From positions 1 to 28,628 of the forward strand of contig CAYFMT010000021.1 in the NCBI GenBank assembly GCA_964344305.1: a DNA stretch of 28,628 bases, in the 5' to 3' direction. Shown here piece by piece: positions 7,448 to 15,301 of the stretch; positions within the stretch are counted from its first letter, which is position 1, and each line of letters begins with the position of its first letter. Under the pieces are notes generated by a model that was not told where the DNA came from, searched no databases, and saw nothing but the letters and a program-made list of their open reading frames with translations. This stretch comes from JABMOV01 sp964344305 (GTDB taxonomy: Bacteria; Fidelibacterota; Marinisomatia; Marinisomatales; JABMOV01). Both the position numbers and the translations under genes were made by a program.

Positions 7448-8542
7448 TTGAAAAAAATACATATTATTGTGGGAGCTCGACCTAATTATATCAAAGCCAA
7501 CCCCGTTTATCGGGCGTTGGAAGCACTGGGTAAATTTGATTTAAAGCTTGTGCATACAGGTCAGCACTACGATCACGTCATGAGCGCATTGTTTTTTGAT
7601 CAGCTAAAAATGAAAAAACCGGATGTCAGCCTGAAGGTCGGTTCTGGTTCCCATGGAAGCCAGACGGCAAAAGTACTTGAGCGATATGAAGAAGTGCTAA
7701 TGGAAGATAAACCGAATTTGGTGATGGTATTCGGAGATGTGAATTCCACCATTGCCTGTTCCCTGGCTGCCACCAAACTCCATATCCCCGTTGCCCATGT
7801 GGAGGCCGGACTTCGCAGTTTTGATCGAGACATGCCGGAAGAAATTAACCGGGTCCTTACAGATCAAATTTCTGATTTGCTTTTCATCACCAGTTCTGAA
7901 GCTGTGGAGAATCTGGAACGGGAAGGTATTGACCCTGAAACGGTGTATTTTGTGGGAAACACCATGATTGATTCCCTCATGGAATTCAAATCAAAATTCG
8001 ATGAATCCTCTGTTCATTCATCCATGGGGATAAGTGATGACTATGCTCTCCTTACTTTTCACAGACCCAGCAATGTGGATGATGAAGACAACCTGAAATC
8101 ACTTGTTTCAAACCTCATCGAAGTATCCAACTCCATTCCATGTGTCTTCCCCATTCATCCCCGGACAAAACACAAACTGGACGATTTTGGTTTTTTAAAT
8201 GATTTGGAAAGCAATCCGCGTTTCTATCTTGCGGAACCTCTAGGGTACATAGACTTTATGGCCCTGCAGAAAAATGCTACTATCATACTCACTGATTCAG
8301 GTGGGGTTCAGGAGGAATCCACATCTTTTGGTGTACCCTGTCTCACTATTCGGGATAACACGGAACGCCCCATCACCTGCACCCAGGGAACCAACAAACT
8401 CATAGGCACGGATTATTCTGTCATTCCAAAGGAAGTAAACCAGATGATTTCAGAGAAAAAACGTGAGCATCGGGTCCCTGATCTCTGGGATGGGAAAGCA
8501 GCCGTAAGACTGGCTGAAGTGATTGAGGATTATTTTAAATAA
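7448..8542 (+). CDS. wecB: UDP-N-acetylglucosamine 2-epimerase (non-hydrolysing)
   Basis: 364 residues, usual length for the family. It interconverts UDP-GlcNAc and UDP-ManNAc in the cytoplasm, supplying ManNAc-type sugars for surface polysaccharide. Visible motifs are GARPNYIKA near the N-terminus, HTGQHYD, FGDVNST, HVEAGLRSFDRDMPEEINR, the HRPSNVDD version of the usual HRxENVD segment, FPIHPRT, and the UDP-binding DSGGVQEESTSFGVP. The start is TTG, preceded by AGGAGA at 7438-7443. No other polysaccharide gene is adjacent, so the product pathway cannot be named. It is divergent from the FG-GAP kinase gene. Confidence 0.93.
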   Translation: MKKIHIIVGARPNYIKANPVYRALEALGKFDLKLVHTGQHYDHVMSALFFDQLKMKKPDVSLKVGSGSHGSQTAKVLERYEEVLMEDKPNLVMVFGDVNSTIACSLAATKLHIPVAHVEAGLRSFDRDMPEEINRVLTDQISDLLFITSSEAVENLEREGIDPETVYFVGNTMIDSLMEFKSKFDESSVHSSMGISDDYALLTFHRPSNVDDEDNLKSLVSNLIEVSNSIPCVFPIHPRTKHKLDDFGFLNDLESNPRFYLAEPLGYIDFMALQKNATIILTDSGGVQEESTSFGVPCLTIRDNTERPITCTQGTNKLIGTDYSVIPKEVNQMISEKKREHRVPDLWDGKAAVRLAEVIEDYFK

Positions 8543-8614
8543 TTTTTAACCTACCCACTATGTGAATCAATTTGGTTGATTATTGTGATCTATAGAATTT
8601 GTGTGTTACCAATA

Positions 8615-8634
8615 AACTGATCAGGAGATCAGTT
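8615..8634. terminator. Hairpin between convergent wecB and msrAB, possible bidirectional terminator
   Basis: AACTGATC (8615-8622), loop AGGA, GATCAGTT (8627-8634) is a perfect 8-bp stem. The flanks are AT-rich but lack a clean T-run on either strand, so termination is probable rather than certain. It lies between the stop codons of two convergent genes. Confidence 0.4.
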
Positions 8635-8650
8635 GGATTAGAATAATAAT

Positions 8651-9739
8651 TTATTTCACCACAAACCGAATATACTCGCCGTAACCCTCTTCTTCCATCT
8701 CTTCAACCGGGATAAATCTCAGGGAAGCAGAATTGATGCAATAGCGCAAACCTCCCTCATCCTCTGGACCATCATCAAACAGGTGACCCAAATGAGAATC
8801 ACCCAGCTTGCTTCTCACTTCAATGCGCTCCATGAAATAACTGTTGTCAGCAACTTCTACAATATTTTCATCTTGAATGGGACGGGTAAAACTGGGCCAA
8901 CCTGTTCCGGAATCAAATTTGTGTTTGGAACTGAACAGGGGCTCTCCGCTCACAATATCCACATAGATGCCTGCTTTCTTGTTGTTCCAGTACTCATTTC
9001 TGAATGCCGGTTCCGTCCCACATTCCTGTGTGACCTTGTACTGCATATCTGACAGCGATTTACTCAATTCACTTTTGTCCGGTTTCATAAATATACCTGA
9101 TTTTTTCAAATCCATTTTTTCTTCAGACCAATTCTTCTTGATGTACCGTGATCGCCCACTACCTTCTTTGTATCTCTCATACTTCACAGGGTTTTTTCGG
9201 TAATAATCCTGGTGATAATCTTCTGCAGGATAAAAATCCACCGCTTCCAGGATTCTGGTGGCTATGGGTTTTTTGAATTTTCCCGACATATCCAACCTTT
9301 CCATAGATGCTTCCGCTGCTTTTCGCTGATCCTCATTGTGGTAGAATATGGCTGTGGTGTAGTGAGCCCCACGATCTGCAAACTGACCGCCTGCATCTGT
9401 GGGATCAATGTTTTGCCAGAAAATCTTTAAAAGTGTTTCATATTCCACAAGGATGGGGTCGAAAGAAACCTGAACAGCCTCAACATGTCCTGTCATGCCC
9501 GAACTCACCTGTCTGTAAATCGGGTTTACAATAGAACCGCCGGTATACCCGGACACCACCTTTTTAACTCCATCTAATGCTTCAAATGGTGCTTCCATGC
9601 ACCAGAAGCAGCCGCCTGCGAATGTGGCCTTGGAGTAGGCATCTATATCCTTTGCATTCAATTGCCTATTGGAATTCCATCCAAGTTTTATTCCGATCAA
9701 CGTCAGTAGACCAATGATAAATACGTTTCGAAATTTCAT
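8651..9739 (-). CDS. msrAB: Exported MsrA-MsrB fusion, methionine sulfoxide reductase
   Basis: 362 residues from the ATG at 9739. GGAGG lies 5 nt ahead of it; the ATG at 9751 would overlap that ribosome site, so the later start is preferred. Residues 1-19 are a hydrophobic export or anchor segment, implying periplasmic repair of oxidised methionine. The MsrA half has GGCFWCMEAPFEAL with catalytic Cys, GYTGG, GHVEAVQVSFDP and a DYHQDYY motif. The MsrB half has TQECGTEPAF (likely resolving Cys), SGTGWPSF, LGDSHLGHLFDDGP and GGLRYCINSASLRF (catalytic Cys). The zinc CxxC pairs of many MsrBs are absent. It handles both S- and R-sulfoxides. It lies downstream of the spondin lipoprotein and the two-component pair on the same strand and may share their regulation. 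Confidence 0.93.
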   Translation of the reverse strand: MKFRNVFIIGLLTLIGIKLGWNSNRQLNAKDIDAYSKATFAGGCFWCMEAPFEALDGVKKVVSGYTGGSIVNPIYRQVSSGMTGHVEAVQVSFDPILVEYETLLKIFWQNIDPTDAGGQFADRGAHYTTAIFYHNEDQRKAAEASMERLDMSGKFKKPIATRILEAVDFYPAEDYHQDYYRKNPVKYERYKEGSGRSRYIKKNWSEEKMDLKKSGIFMKPDKSELSKSLSDMQYKVTQECGTEPAFRNEYWNNKKAGIYVDIVSGEPLFSSKHKFDSGTGWPSFTRPIQDENIVEVADNSYFMERIEVRSKLGDSHLGHLFDDGPEDEGGLRYCINSASLRFIPVEEMEEEGYGEYIRFVVK

Positions 9740-9754
9740 GATGTCCTCCATTCG

Positions 9755-9786
9755 TTGCGCAGGGCAGGTTTCCCTGCCCCACGCAA
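9755..9786 (-). repeat. REP-like hairpin with GAAA loop ahead of msrAB
   Basis: TTGCGCAGGGCAGG (9755-9768), TTTC, CCTGCCCCACGCAA (9773-9786) forms a 14-bp stem with two G-U pairs. Read on the minus (transcript) strand, the loop is GAAA, a GNRA tetraloop. There is no T-run after it. It occupies most of the 54-bp gap between the spondin gene and msrAB and ends 15 bp before the msrAB start. Its GC richness contrasts with the surroundings. Confidence 0.7.
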
Positions 9787-9793
9787 ATCACCT

Positions 9794-11110
9794 TTACATT
9801 TTTTCGATGGTAACCCGTAGAATATCTGCCAGCGCTGGGTAGTCGAAGCCATCGTCCACTTCTTTAACCACACCCATTTCGTCCACACCTGTATCAACGC
9901 CACTTTGGCGAGGTGCCTGGTTGAGTCCTACGCCTGGTTTTTCATTCACCTCCGTGCCTGCATCCCATATGCTGAGGTATGAACTAATATCGCCTTCCAT
10001 ATCCTCCAGCATGATACCCATTGGGTCTGGGGCGATGAATAGATCATTGGATTGAACCAGCATCGTTGCAAAGGATAAATAGGCGTCATCGTTTGCATTG
10101 AAGCTGAATGAATAACTCTGCCCTGGTCCTACTGGTGCAGGACTGCTGGATCCAACCGGAGTGTTGAATACACCGCTATCATCTACCATATCATCGTTTT
10201 CTACAGATGCATGCAGCAGTGATGGGTCACCATCTTCAGCTAAGTTTTCAAGGCCTTCGCCTCTGTCAGCCGAATTATCGGAAAAGAGGGGATTTCCCGA
10301 CTCGTGCAGAACAAAAACACCCGGTGCAATGAGTTCAGTGACACCTGTTTCCATGGCCAGTTCATCAGCAAGTGAGCTTGGGTCTCCATCTTCTGCAATG
10401 GCCACGAGACCATCCCCATAATCGGCCTGTCCTTCCATGAACAACACATCTGATCCTGTGTGAACAACATAGACTCCCGGGGCCAAAGGCACGGCGGTCA
10501 TACCGTCATCAGACGTCGAAAGTGTGGATGCAGTGGAAACGGCTTCAATTCTAAGAGTGAACCCGGTGGCAGAAGTAGATGTCAATGTCACTTCAATAAC
10601 ATCACTTACCGCTGGAAGGTTGTTGAAATCATCTGGTGCCTGCCGTACGTTGGTATTGACATCAGCCGCTCCAGTGTTTGGACCGTTTTGACGGGGTGCC
10701 TGATCAGCACCAAGACCCGGTTCCTGATTGACTTCACTCCCCACATCCCAAAGCATGACCTGAGATGTGATATTCCCTGTAACCTGATTTCCAAGGGCAT
10801 CGAACAGATCAATTCCTTCACCGTCCGGTGCATAGAAGAAATCGTTTGATTGCACAAACATGGTTGCAAAACTCAGTTTGTGACCGGGGGCCGCATCAAA
10901 ATTAACTTCGTAGGCTTCCCCGGGGAAAATTGGTGCTGGCGCGCTGGCCCCCACCGGCGTGTTAAATGCACCACTTGCAAAATAACTTTTTTCTATAGCG
11001 ATATTTTCAATGGTGACTGTATACATGGATTCCTCTTCTGATTCTGTGCTGGACTCACACCCGGTGATCCATAATCCAAGAAATCCAATGATAAGTGCGT
11101 AATGTTTCAT
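9794..11110 (-). CDS. Spondin-domain lipoprotein with A-B-B-A internal repeats
   Basis: 438 residues. MKHYALIIGFLGLWITGC gives a lipobox with Cys18, then an acidic linker. Two spondin_N-like modules (about 46-176 and 312-438) share GxFNTPVG, SFATM-VQSND and QAPRQ segments. Between them sit two copies of a shorter unit (about 210-250 and 262-302) with APGV-V-H, L-F, D-G-GL and AEDGDPS-L, so the layout is A-B-B-A. Spondin_N proteins are extracytoplasmic and generally thought to be adhesive or ligand-binding; the role here is unknown. The ribosome site GAGGATATC precedes the ATG. Four 11-bp direct repeats lie 56-99 bp upstream, next to an OmpR-type regulator operon, so it is a likely target of that system. 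Confidence 0.85.
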   Translation of the reverse strand: MKHYALIIGFLGLWITGCESSTESEEESMYTVTIENIAIEKSYFASGAFNTPVGASAPAPIFPGEAYEVNFDAAPGHKLSFATMFVQSNDFFYAPDGEGIDLFDALGNQVTGNITSQVMLWDVGSEVNQEPGLGADQAPRQNGPNTGAADVNTNVRQAPDDFNNLPAVSDVIEVTLTSTSATGFTLRIEAVSTASTLSTSDDGMTAVPLAPGVYVVHTGSDVLFMEGQADYGDGLVAIAEDGDPSSLADELAMETGVTELIAPGVFVLHESGNPLFSDNSADRGEGLENLAEDGDPSLLHASVENDDMVDDSGVFNTPVGSSSPAPVGPGQSYSFSFNANDDAYLSFATMLVQSNDLFIAPDPMGIMLEDMEGDISSYLSIWDAGTEVNEKPGVGLNQAPRQSGVDTGVDEMGVVKEVDDGFDYPALADILRVTIEKM

Positions 11111-11165
11111 GATATCCTCATGGTGTTGTTTTCGATTGTTTACCTGTGGTCAACTTACCCGAGAG

Positions 11166-11209
11166 GTATCACGAAAGTATCACGAAGGTATCAAAAGAGT
11201 ATAAAATAT
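11166..11209 (-). promoter_or_regulatory. Four-copy 11-bp direct repeat array, probable OmpR/PhoB-type binding site
   Basis: On the plus strand GTATC starts at 11166, 11177 and 11188, with GTATA at 11199: four copies in exact 11-bp steps (GTATCACGAAA, GTATCACGAAG, GTATCAAAAGA, GTATAAAATAT). OmpR/PhoB-family winged-helix regulators are known to bind direct repeats phased at 10-11 bp. The array touches the kinase stop codon and lies ahead of the spondin gene. The adjacent regulator (12666-13400) is the natural candidate. Confidence 0.6.
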
Positions 11210-12669
11210 CAGGCTATTGGAAGGGTAAAATTGAAAACCGTTCCCTTTCCAGATTCGCTCTGCACCCTTAGTTCGCAGCCGTGGGCTTCCAGGATTTTGT
11301 ACGCAATAGTAAGCCCCAGTCCTGTACTTCTGGAACCACGCTGTTTTTTCCCACCTTTGAAATATCGGTTAAAAATGAACGGCATATCCTCCCTGGATAT
11401 TCCACTCCCGGTATCAGACACTTCAATGGACAAACCCGCTTCCGTTTTCTTAAGCGAGAGCACAACAGATCCTTTTTCCGGGGTGAACTCCAGGGCGTTT
11501 TTAATCAGGTTAGACACCACTCTGTCAATAAGTGATATATCGGCATTCACAAATGGCAGGTCCTGAATAAAATCAGCATGAATCCTGGAGCCGTATTTTT
11601 CTGCCAACGGGAGGAATTTCTGAACCATGTCCTGAGCCAGTTCGGACATTGAAAACGGTTCCAGATTCGGCTCTATCTGTTTAGCCTCCAATTTTGAAAG
11701 CTCAAAAAGATCATTGATCTGTTGATTAAGATTTTCTGTGTTCTTATGAATGATCTCCAGGTACTCCAATTTGCTTTTCTCATCCAGATTTGGTTTCATC
11801 AGAATGGTTTCGATGTACCCCTGTATCCCTGCTAATGGTGTACGGAGATCATGGGACACATTGGCAACAAGCTCTCGTCTCAAGGTATCGCTTTCCTTTA
11901 ACTGTTCAATGGTAGATTCAATCTGATCTGCCATGGCATTAAATGAGGATCCGAGCTGACCAAATTCATCCGTTGTGTTTAGTTGAATTCGGTGTGATAA
12001 ATCTCCCTGTTCAAATGATGAAACACCGGTAGATATGAGCCGTAGTCGCTTGGTAAGAAATGCAAACAGTATGATACCAATCATTCCAGCCACAAATATG
12101 GACAAAATTGAGCCGTTGACCATGGTCCTGATGATATAACTATCTTTGAAAAGGCTTGCAATGGAGTCGAACTCTTCCCCACCAATAACAATATATAGAT
12201 AACCTTTTCTGCTTTCTCCTATGGATAACTCAGCAGCAGAAAACGGTTTCAATTTTCCCGGTTGCCTGGGGTCACTGCCCAGGATAGGTACCGTTCCCGG
12301 ATCCAAAATAAATCGAAAGACTGGGTCCAGGTCTACAACCGTACCCTTCACTGATTTCCCCGGTTCGGCAAAGAAGGCCAATATTTTCCCTGTATCATCC
12401 AGAAGATATATCTCAATTTTTGGATTCATAACCATCATGTAATGGATACGCTCACCGATTTGATTCATGTCCAATTCCTCTGTCAGGAGTTCTGTCAGTT
12501 CAAAAGCCATATCCCTGGCGAGGTTGAGATTGAGTTGTTGATCCACATTTCTATTGAAGGTTTGGAAGGAACTGGTGGTAATCAAAATCTGCGTGACACC
12601 AAGGGCAAGGATTATAACAAGAAAAACCAGGGTGATCTTGCCATAAAAAGATCTAAAAACACTTTTCAT
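11209..12669 (-). CDS. HAMP-domain membrane sensor histidine kinase
   Basis: 486 residues. Membrane helix 1 at about 11-31, a periplasmic sensing region (about 32-184) without an obvious named fold, helix 2 at about 185-205, HAMP (about 205-257), HisKA with H273 in NVSHDLRTPLAG, and an HATPase with NLIKNALEF (387-395), DTGSGI (419-424) and STGLGLTIAYKI. All catalytic boxes are intact. The ATG overlaps the stop of the response regulator as ATGA, with AGGTAGGAAA as ribosome site, making a cognate pair of PhoR/EnvZ type. The stimulus is not readable. The nearby spondin lipoprotein and msrAB suggest an envelope or oxidative signal. Confidence 0.93.
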   Translation of the reverse strand: MKSVFRSFYGKITLVFLVIILALGVTQILITTSSFQTFNRNVDQQLNLNLARDMAFELTELLTEELDMNQIGERIHYMMVMNPKIEIYLLDDTGKILAFFAEPGKSVKGTVVDLDPVFRFILDPGTVPILGSDPRQPGKLKPFSAAELSIGESRKGYLYIVIGGEEFDSIASLFKDSYIIRTMVNGSILSIFVAGMIGIILFAFLTKRLRLISTGVSSFEQGDLSHRIQLNTTDEFGQLGSSFNAMADQIESTIEQLKESDTLRRELVANVSHDLRTPLAGIQGYIETILMKPNLDEKSKLEYLEIIHKNTENLNQQINDLFELSKLEAKQIEPNLEPFSMSELAQDMVQKFLPLAEKYGSRIHADFIQDLPFVNADISLIDRVVSNLIKNALEFTPEKGSVVLSLKKTEAGLSIEVSDTGSGISREDMPFIFNRYFKGGKKQRGSRSTGLGLTIAYKILEAHGCELRVQSESGKGTVFNFTLPIA

Positions 12670-13400
12670 TTTCCTACCTCATCCGGATCCATAAACCGAT
12701 AACCAACTCCCCACACAGTTTGTATGAAGTGAGGTGTTGCTGGATCCGATTCAATTTTTGCGCGAAGACGATTGATATGCGAATTGACCGTGTGTTCATA
12801 TCCTACGAACTGGTACCCCCACACCACATCCAATAATTGTTGCCTGGAATATGTGCGTCCCGGATGCGTTGCAAATAAGAGCAGAAGGTCATACTCCTTC
12901 GCAGTGAGTTCAACCGTAGCATCTTCAAGCTGAACCCGACGCTTTTCCTCATCTATTATTAATGTTCCAAATGAGAGCGGTTGTTGGGGTTCATCCATTT
13001 GGATCTTACTGGCTTCGGCATCGATTCGACGGAACAGGGCTTTTACACGTGCAATAAACTCACGAATACTAAATGGTTTTGTCATATACTCATCCGCACC
13101 CAGTTCGAGCCCCAGTACTTTATCCAATTCTTCTGATTTTGAAGTGAGCATGATGACAGGTGTTAATATATTTTTCCCGCGTATAGATTTACAGATTTCT
13201 ATGCCATCCACTTCCGGGAGCATTATATCCAGTACAATGAGATCAAATGAATCGTTTAGTGCCAGATCCAACCCTTTTTTCCCTGCATTGGCTTTTGTGA
13301 CGTGGAATCCTAGGTCAGATAAATGAATATGCAATAGTTCTATTATGGATGCATCATCTTCAATTACCAGGGCTTTATATTTTCTGTCGGGATTAAGCAT
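12666..13400 (-). CDS. OmpR/PhoB-family response regulator
   Basis: 244 residues. A receiver domain (about 8-125) has acidic D15/D16, phospho-acceptor D58 in VLDIMLPEVDG, the LTSKSEELDKVLGLELGADE segment, and Lys in MTKPFS. A winged-helix DNA-binding domain (about 145-240) has ELTAKEYDLLLLFATHPGR, HTVNSHINRLRAKIE and the terminal TVWGVGYRF wing. It is the first gene of an operon with the overlapping kinase. An inverted repeat, ATCCTG (13432-13437) and CAGGAT (13452-13457), two helical turns apart, lies upstream and could be an operator. The 11-bp repeat array at 11166-11209 is a better candidate target. Confidence 0.95.
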   Translation of the reverse strand: MLNPDRKYKALVIEDDASIIELLHIHLSDLGFHVTKANAGKKGLDLALNDSFDLIVLDIMLPEVDGIEICKSIRGKNILTPVIMLTSKSEELDKVLGLELGADEYMTKPFSIREFIARVKALFRRIDAEASKIQMDEPQQPLSFGTLIIDEEKRRVQLEDATVELTAKEYDLLLLFATHPGRTYSRQQLLDVVWGYQFVGYEHTVNSHINRLRAKIESDPATPHFIQTVWGVGYRFMDPDEVGK

Positions 13401-13703
13401 AATCAGGAAAAGATTTTAGCTGAGATTGTGAATCCTGGCAATCAAAACAATCAGGATGCAGGGTTTTGTCACGATGGCGACTATGGACTTTTGTTGCGAA
13501 CTGTATTTGGTCACGGCTAACTTCCCGCCGCTCTTTTTCAAATGATTTGCATTAGAAAACCGATAGATAGCGGAATTTTACACTCAACTGAAATTCAATG
13601 TTTATAATTTTCATCCAGAATTAGGGCCCATAGCTTCCGTCTATGTTACAATGAATTGTAACTACGCCGGACAGGTAGCGGTGGATATGGTCTTAAGAAA
13701 ATA
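13401..13703. other. Non-coding region upstream of the tRNA
   Basis: No gene is seen. It holds the inverted repeat ATCCTG/CAGGAT (13432-13457) upstream of the response regulator, and a perfect 8-bp palindrome GTTACAAT-GA-ATTGTAAC at 13645-13662 flanked by CTTCCGTC and CGCCGGAC, resembling a small dispersed repeat. A 14-nt exact copy of the tRNA 5' end and its leader (TAGGGCCCATAGCT) is at 13622-13635, 80 bp upstream of the true tRNA. Confidence 0.6.
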
Positions 13704-13776
<73 letters not shown>

Positions 13777-13783
13777 CGCTAAT

Positions 13784-13815
13784 AAAAACAGGATGGCTTT
13801 TGCTATCCTGTTTTT
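13784..13815 (+). terminator. Rho-independent terminator of the tRNA
   Basis: AAAAACAGGAT (13784-13794) pairs perfectly with ATCCTGTTTTT (13805-13815), extended inward by a G-U and a G-C pair. The stem ends in a T-run on the plus strand, 8 nt past the tRNA. Confidence 0.85.
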
Positions 13816-13969
13816 GTTTATGGGGTCTGTCGGTGAGAAACACAATGGTTCGACTACGAATCTTTCTGCCAGCGGCAGGATGATGAGAAGCCGCTGAACG
13901 TAGTGAAGCAAATCCCTGCTTGCCTTGTCGAAGCTCTTAGAGCGAAGACAGATGGGCCCACTAAAAATG

Positions 13970-13995
13970 AAATGGGTAGCTTTTACTGCCCGTTT
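13970..13995 (+). terminator. Second, diverged terminator copy
   Basis: AAATGGGTAG (13970-13979) pairs with CTGCCCGTTT (13986-13995) with two G-U pairs and is followed by TGTTTTT. It occupies the same relative place after the TGGGCCCA relic as the terminator behind the intact tRNA, consistent with the duplication. Confidence 0.65.
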
Positions 13996-14115
13996 TGTTT
14001 TTAAGGGACAGAGGTAGAGAAAACTGAAAGGTTCGACTACGAATCTTTCTGCCAGCGGCAGGATGATGAGAAGCCTCTGAAAAACGTAAAGCGAAGCCTT
14101 GTTGGAATAGTTTTT

Positions 14116-14143
14116 AAAAAGGCCTCATTTCTGAGGCCTTTTT
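14116..14143. terminator. Strong bidirectional terminator
   Basis: AAAAAGGCCTCA (14116-14127), loop TTTC, TGAGGCCTTTTT (14132-14143) forms a perfect 12-bp stem with A and T tracts on both sides. It serves the minus-strand lipoprotein gene ending at 14158 and would also stop plus-strand transcription from the tRNA locus. Confidence 0.92.
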
Positions 14144-14157
14144 TCAAACTGAGTCGT

Positions 14158-15012
14158 TTAGAAAATATTCAGATAATACTTGATAAGACTTTTATCTACT
14201 GGTGGATGATCATCTACCATACGTCCTGATCCAGTCACGACAGACACCTCATAAGGGCCTTCTTCCCAACTATCATAATCGTAACCATGTACTTCGAAGA
14301 AATAGGTGCCTGTGGATGAACAGGTCCAGGTTAAGCTGGCATTAAATCCTTCCCCACCGTCATCATCATAGTCAATGAAATTCCCAAATGCATCATAAAG
14401 CTTTATATACGTATCCAGTCCATTGTCATTTTCTGTCATCATGGTGTAGGTTACACCAGCAGATGCTCCAAATCCAAGCCAATCAGATTCACCACCGCAA
14501 AGCACATGCTCCTGTGGCTCAGCATCCACGGTGATTGGGGTCGCCGTAGCGGCAGTGTTGTTTGGCTCATACGCATCTCCTATGGCAGACCACTCTGATG
14601 GGGGAATGGACCCATCGTAGGCTTCAAATACTGCTTCGAATGATACGGTTAATCCATCTTCTGATTCCTCAATTGATATGGTGAGTTCATCCCCATCCAG
14701 GTTATAGGATGCTGTCAATGTATCATCCGGGAATGTCATGGAAGAGTTGGTGATCTCCACATCCATTTCCTCCGTCTCATAGCTTGCAGAACAGAAATCA
14801 TTGGAATACACTGTAATCACATCCGATTCAATATCGAAAATATCTGCATTGGCCACATCGCTTCGGTAATCATTGGTTTCGGTAAAGGAACCAAACGTTA
14901 TTGTTTCTTCTACCAGGATCCATTTTCCAAGTACCAGATCTTTATCTTCCTCTTTCTCCTCACAGGCCAGAAATAGACCTGCAATCATCATGAGGATTAA
15001 AATTTTCTTCAT
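14158..15012 (-). CDS. Lipoprotein with C-terminal PPC-type beta domain
   Basis: 284 residues. MKKILILMMIAGLFLAC gives a lipobox with Cys17, followed by an acidic stretch. Residues about 25-135 look like a small beta-rich domain (LVLGKWILVEETITF start, similar to lipocalin-like lipoprotein openings). Residues about 146-262 match the bacterial pre-peptidase C-terminal (PPC) pattern: DAYEPNNT, then SDWLGF, DTYIKLYDAFGNFIDYDDDGG, and TGTYFFEVHGYD. PPC domains usually accompany secreted enzymes; no protease domain is present here. The ribosome site GGAGAAAAA precedes the ATG. It is monocistronic, ending at the strong terminator at 14116-14143. Confidence 0.8.
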   Translation of the reverse strand: MKKILILMMIAGLFLACEEKEEDKDLVLGKWILVEETITFGSFTETNDYRSDVANADIFDIESDVITVYSNDFCSASYETEEMDVEITNSSMTFPDDTLTASYNLDGDELTISIEESEDGLTVSFEAVFEAYDGSIPPSEWSAIGDAYEPNNTAATATPITVDAEPQEHVLCGGESDWLGFGASAGVTYTMMTENDNGLDTYIKLYDAFGNFIDYDDDGGEGFNASLTWTCSSTGTYFFEVHGYDYDSWEEGPYEVSVVTGSGRMVDDHPPVDKSLIKYYLNIF

Positions 15013-15037
15013 TTTTTCTCCAGGGTTGTTGGTGTCG

Positions 15038-15084
15038 ATTGGGGGAATCCAATGGCGTGGACCTAACGATCACATCCCCCCAAT
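15038..15084. repeat. Inverted repeat in the leader of the PPC lipoprotein gene
   Basis: ATTGGGGG (15038-15045) and CCCCCAAT (15077-15084) are perfect 8-bp inverted arms separated by 31 bp, centred about 49 bp upstream of the lipoprotein start at 15012. This could be an operator or a leader-RNA stem. The rest of 15013-15301 contains no gene. AT-rich sequence ahead of cysD (TTGGAT near 15237, TATGCT near 15258) may hold its promoter, but the match is weak. Confidence 0.4.
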
Positions 15085-15301
15085 AGTTGAAATTCATTCT
15101 TAACAACGTGATGTTTCCCCTCAAATTATTCTACCTGAGATATCTTATCAATTAAAAGTTGGTAACAGGATGAACTGATCATGAATAATGTCTGACAACG
15201 TGTCCCATATCAAGGATCTCTTTTCAGCAATTAATCTTTGGATAGTATGTGTAACTTTTATGCTCACTTTATTTGAACAACCCAATAAAACGTAAAGATT
15301 T

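Noticed and set aside
8651..9739. Selenoprotein MsrA
   Set aside because: The catalytic position is an ordinary Cys codon (GGCFWC) and no in-frame TGA is present.
13474..13492. Sigma54-like element (TGGACTTTTGTTGCG) upstream of the response regulator
   Set aside because: Spacing is one base short, it lies on the strand reading away from the regulator gene, and no sigma54-type gene follows.
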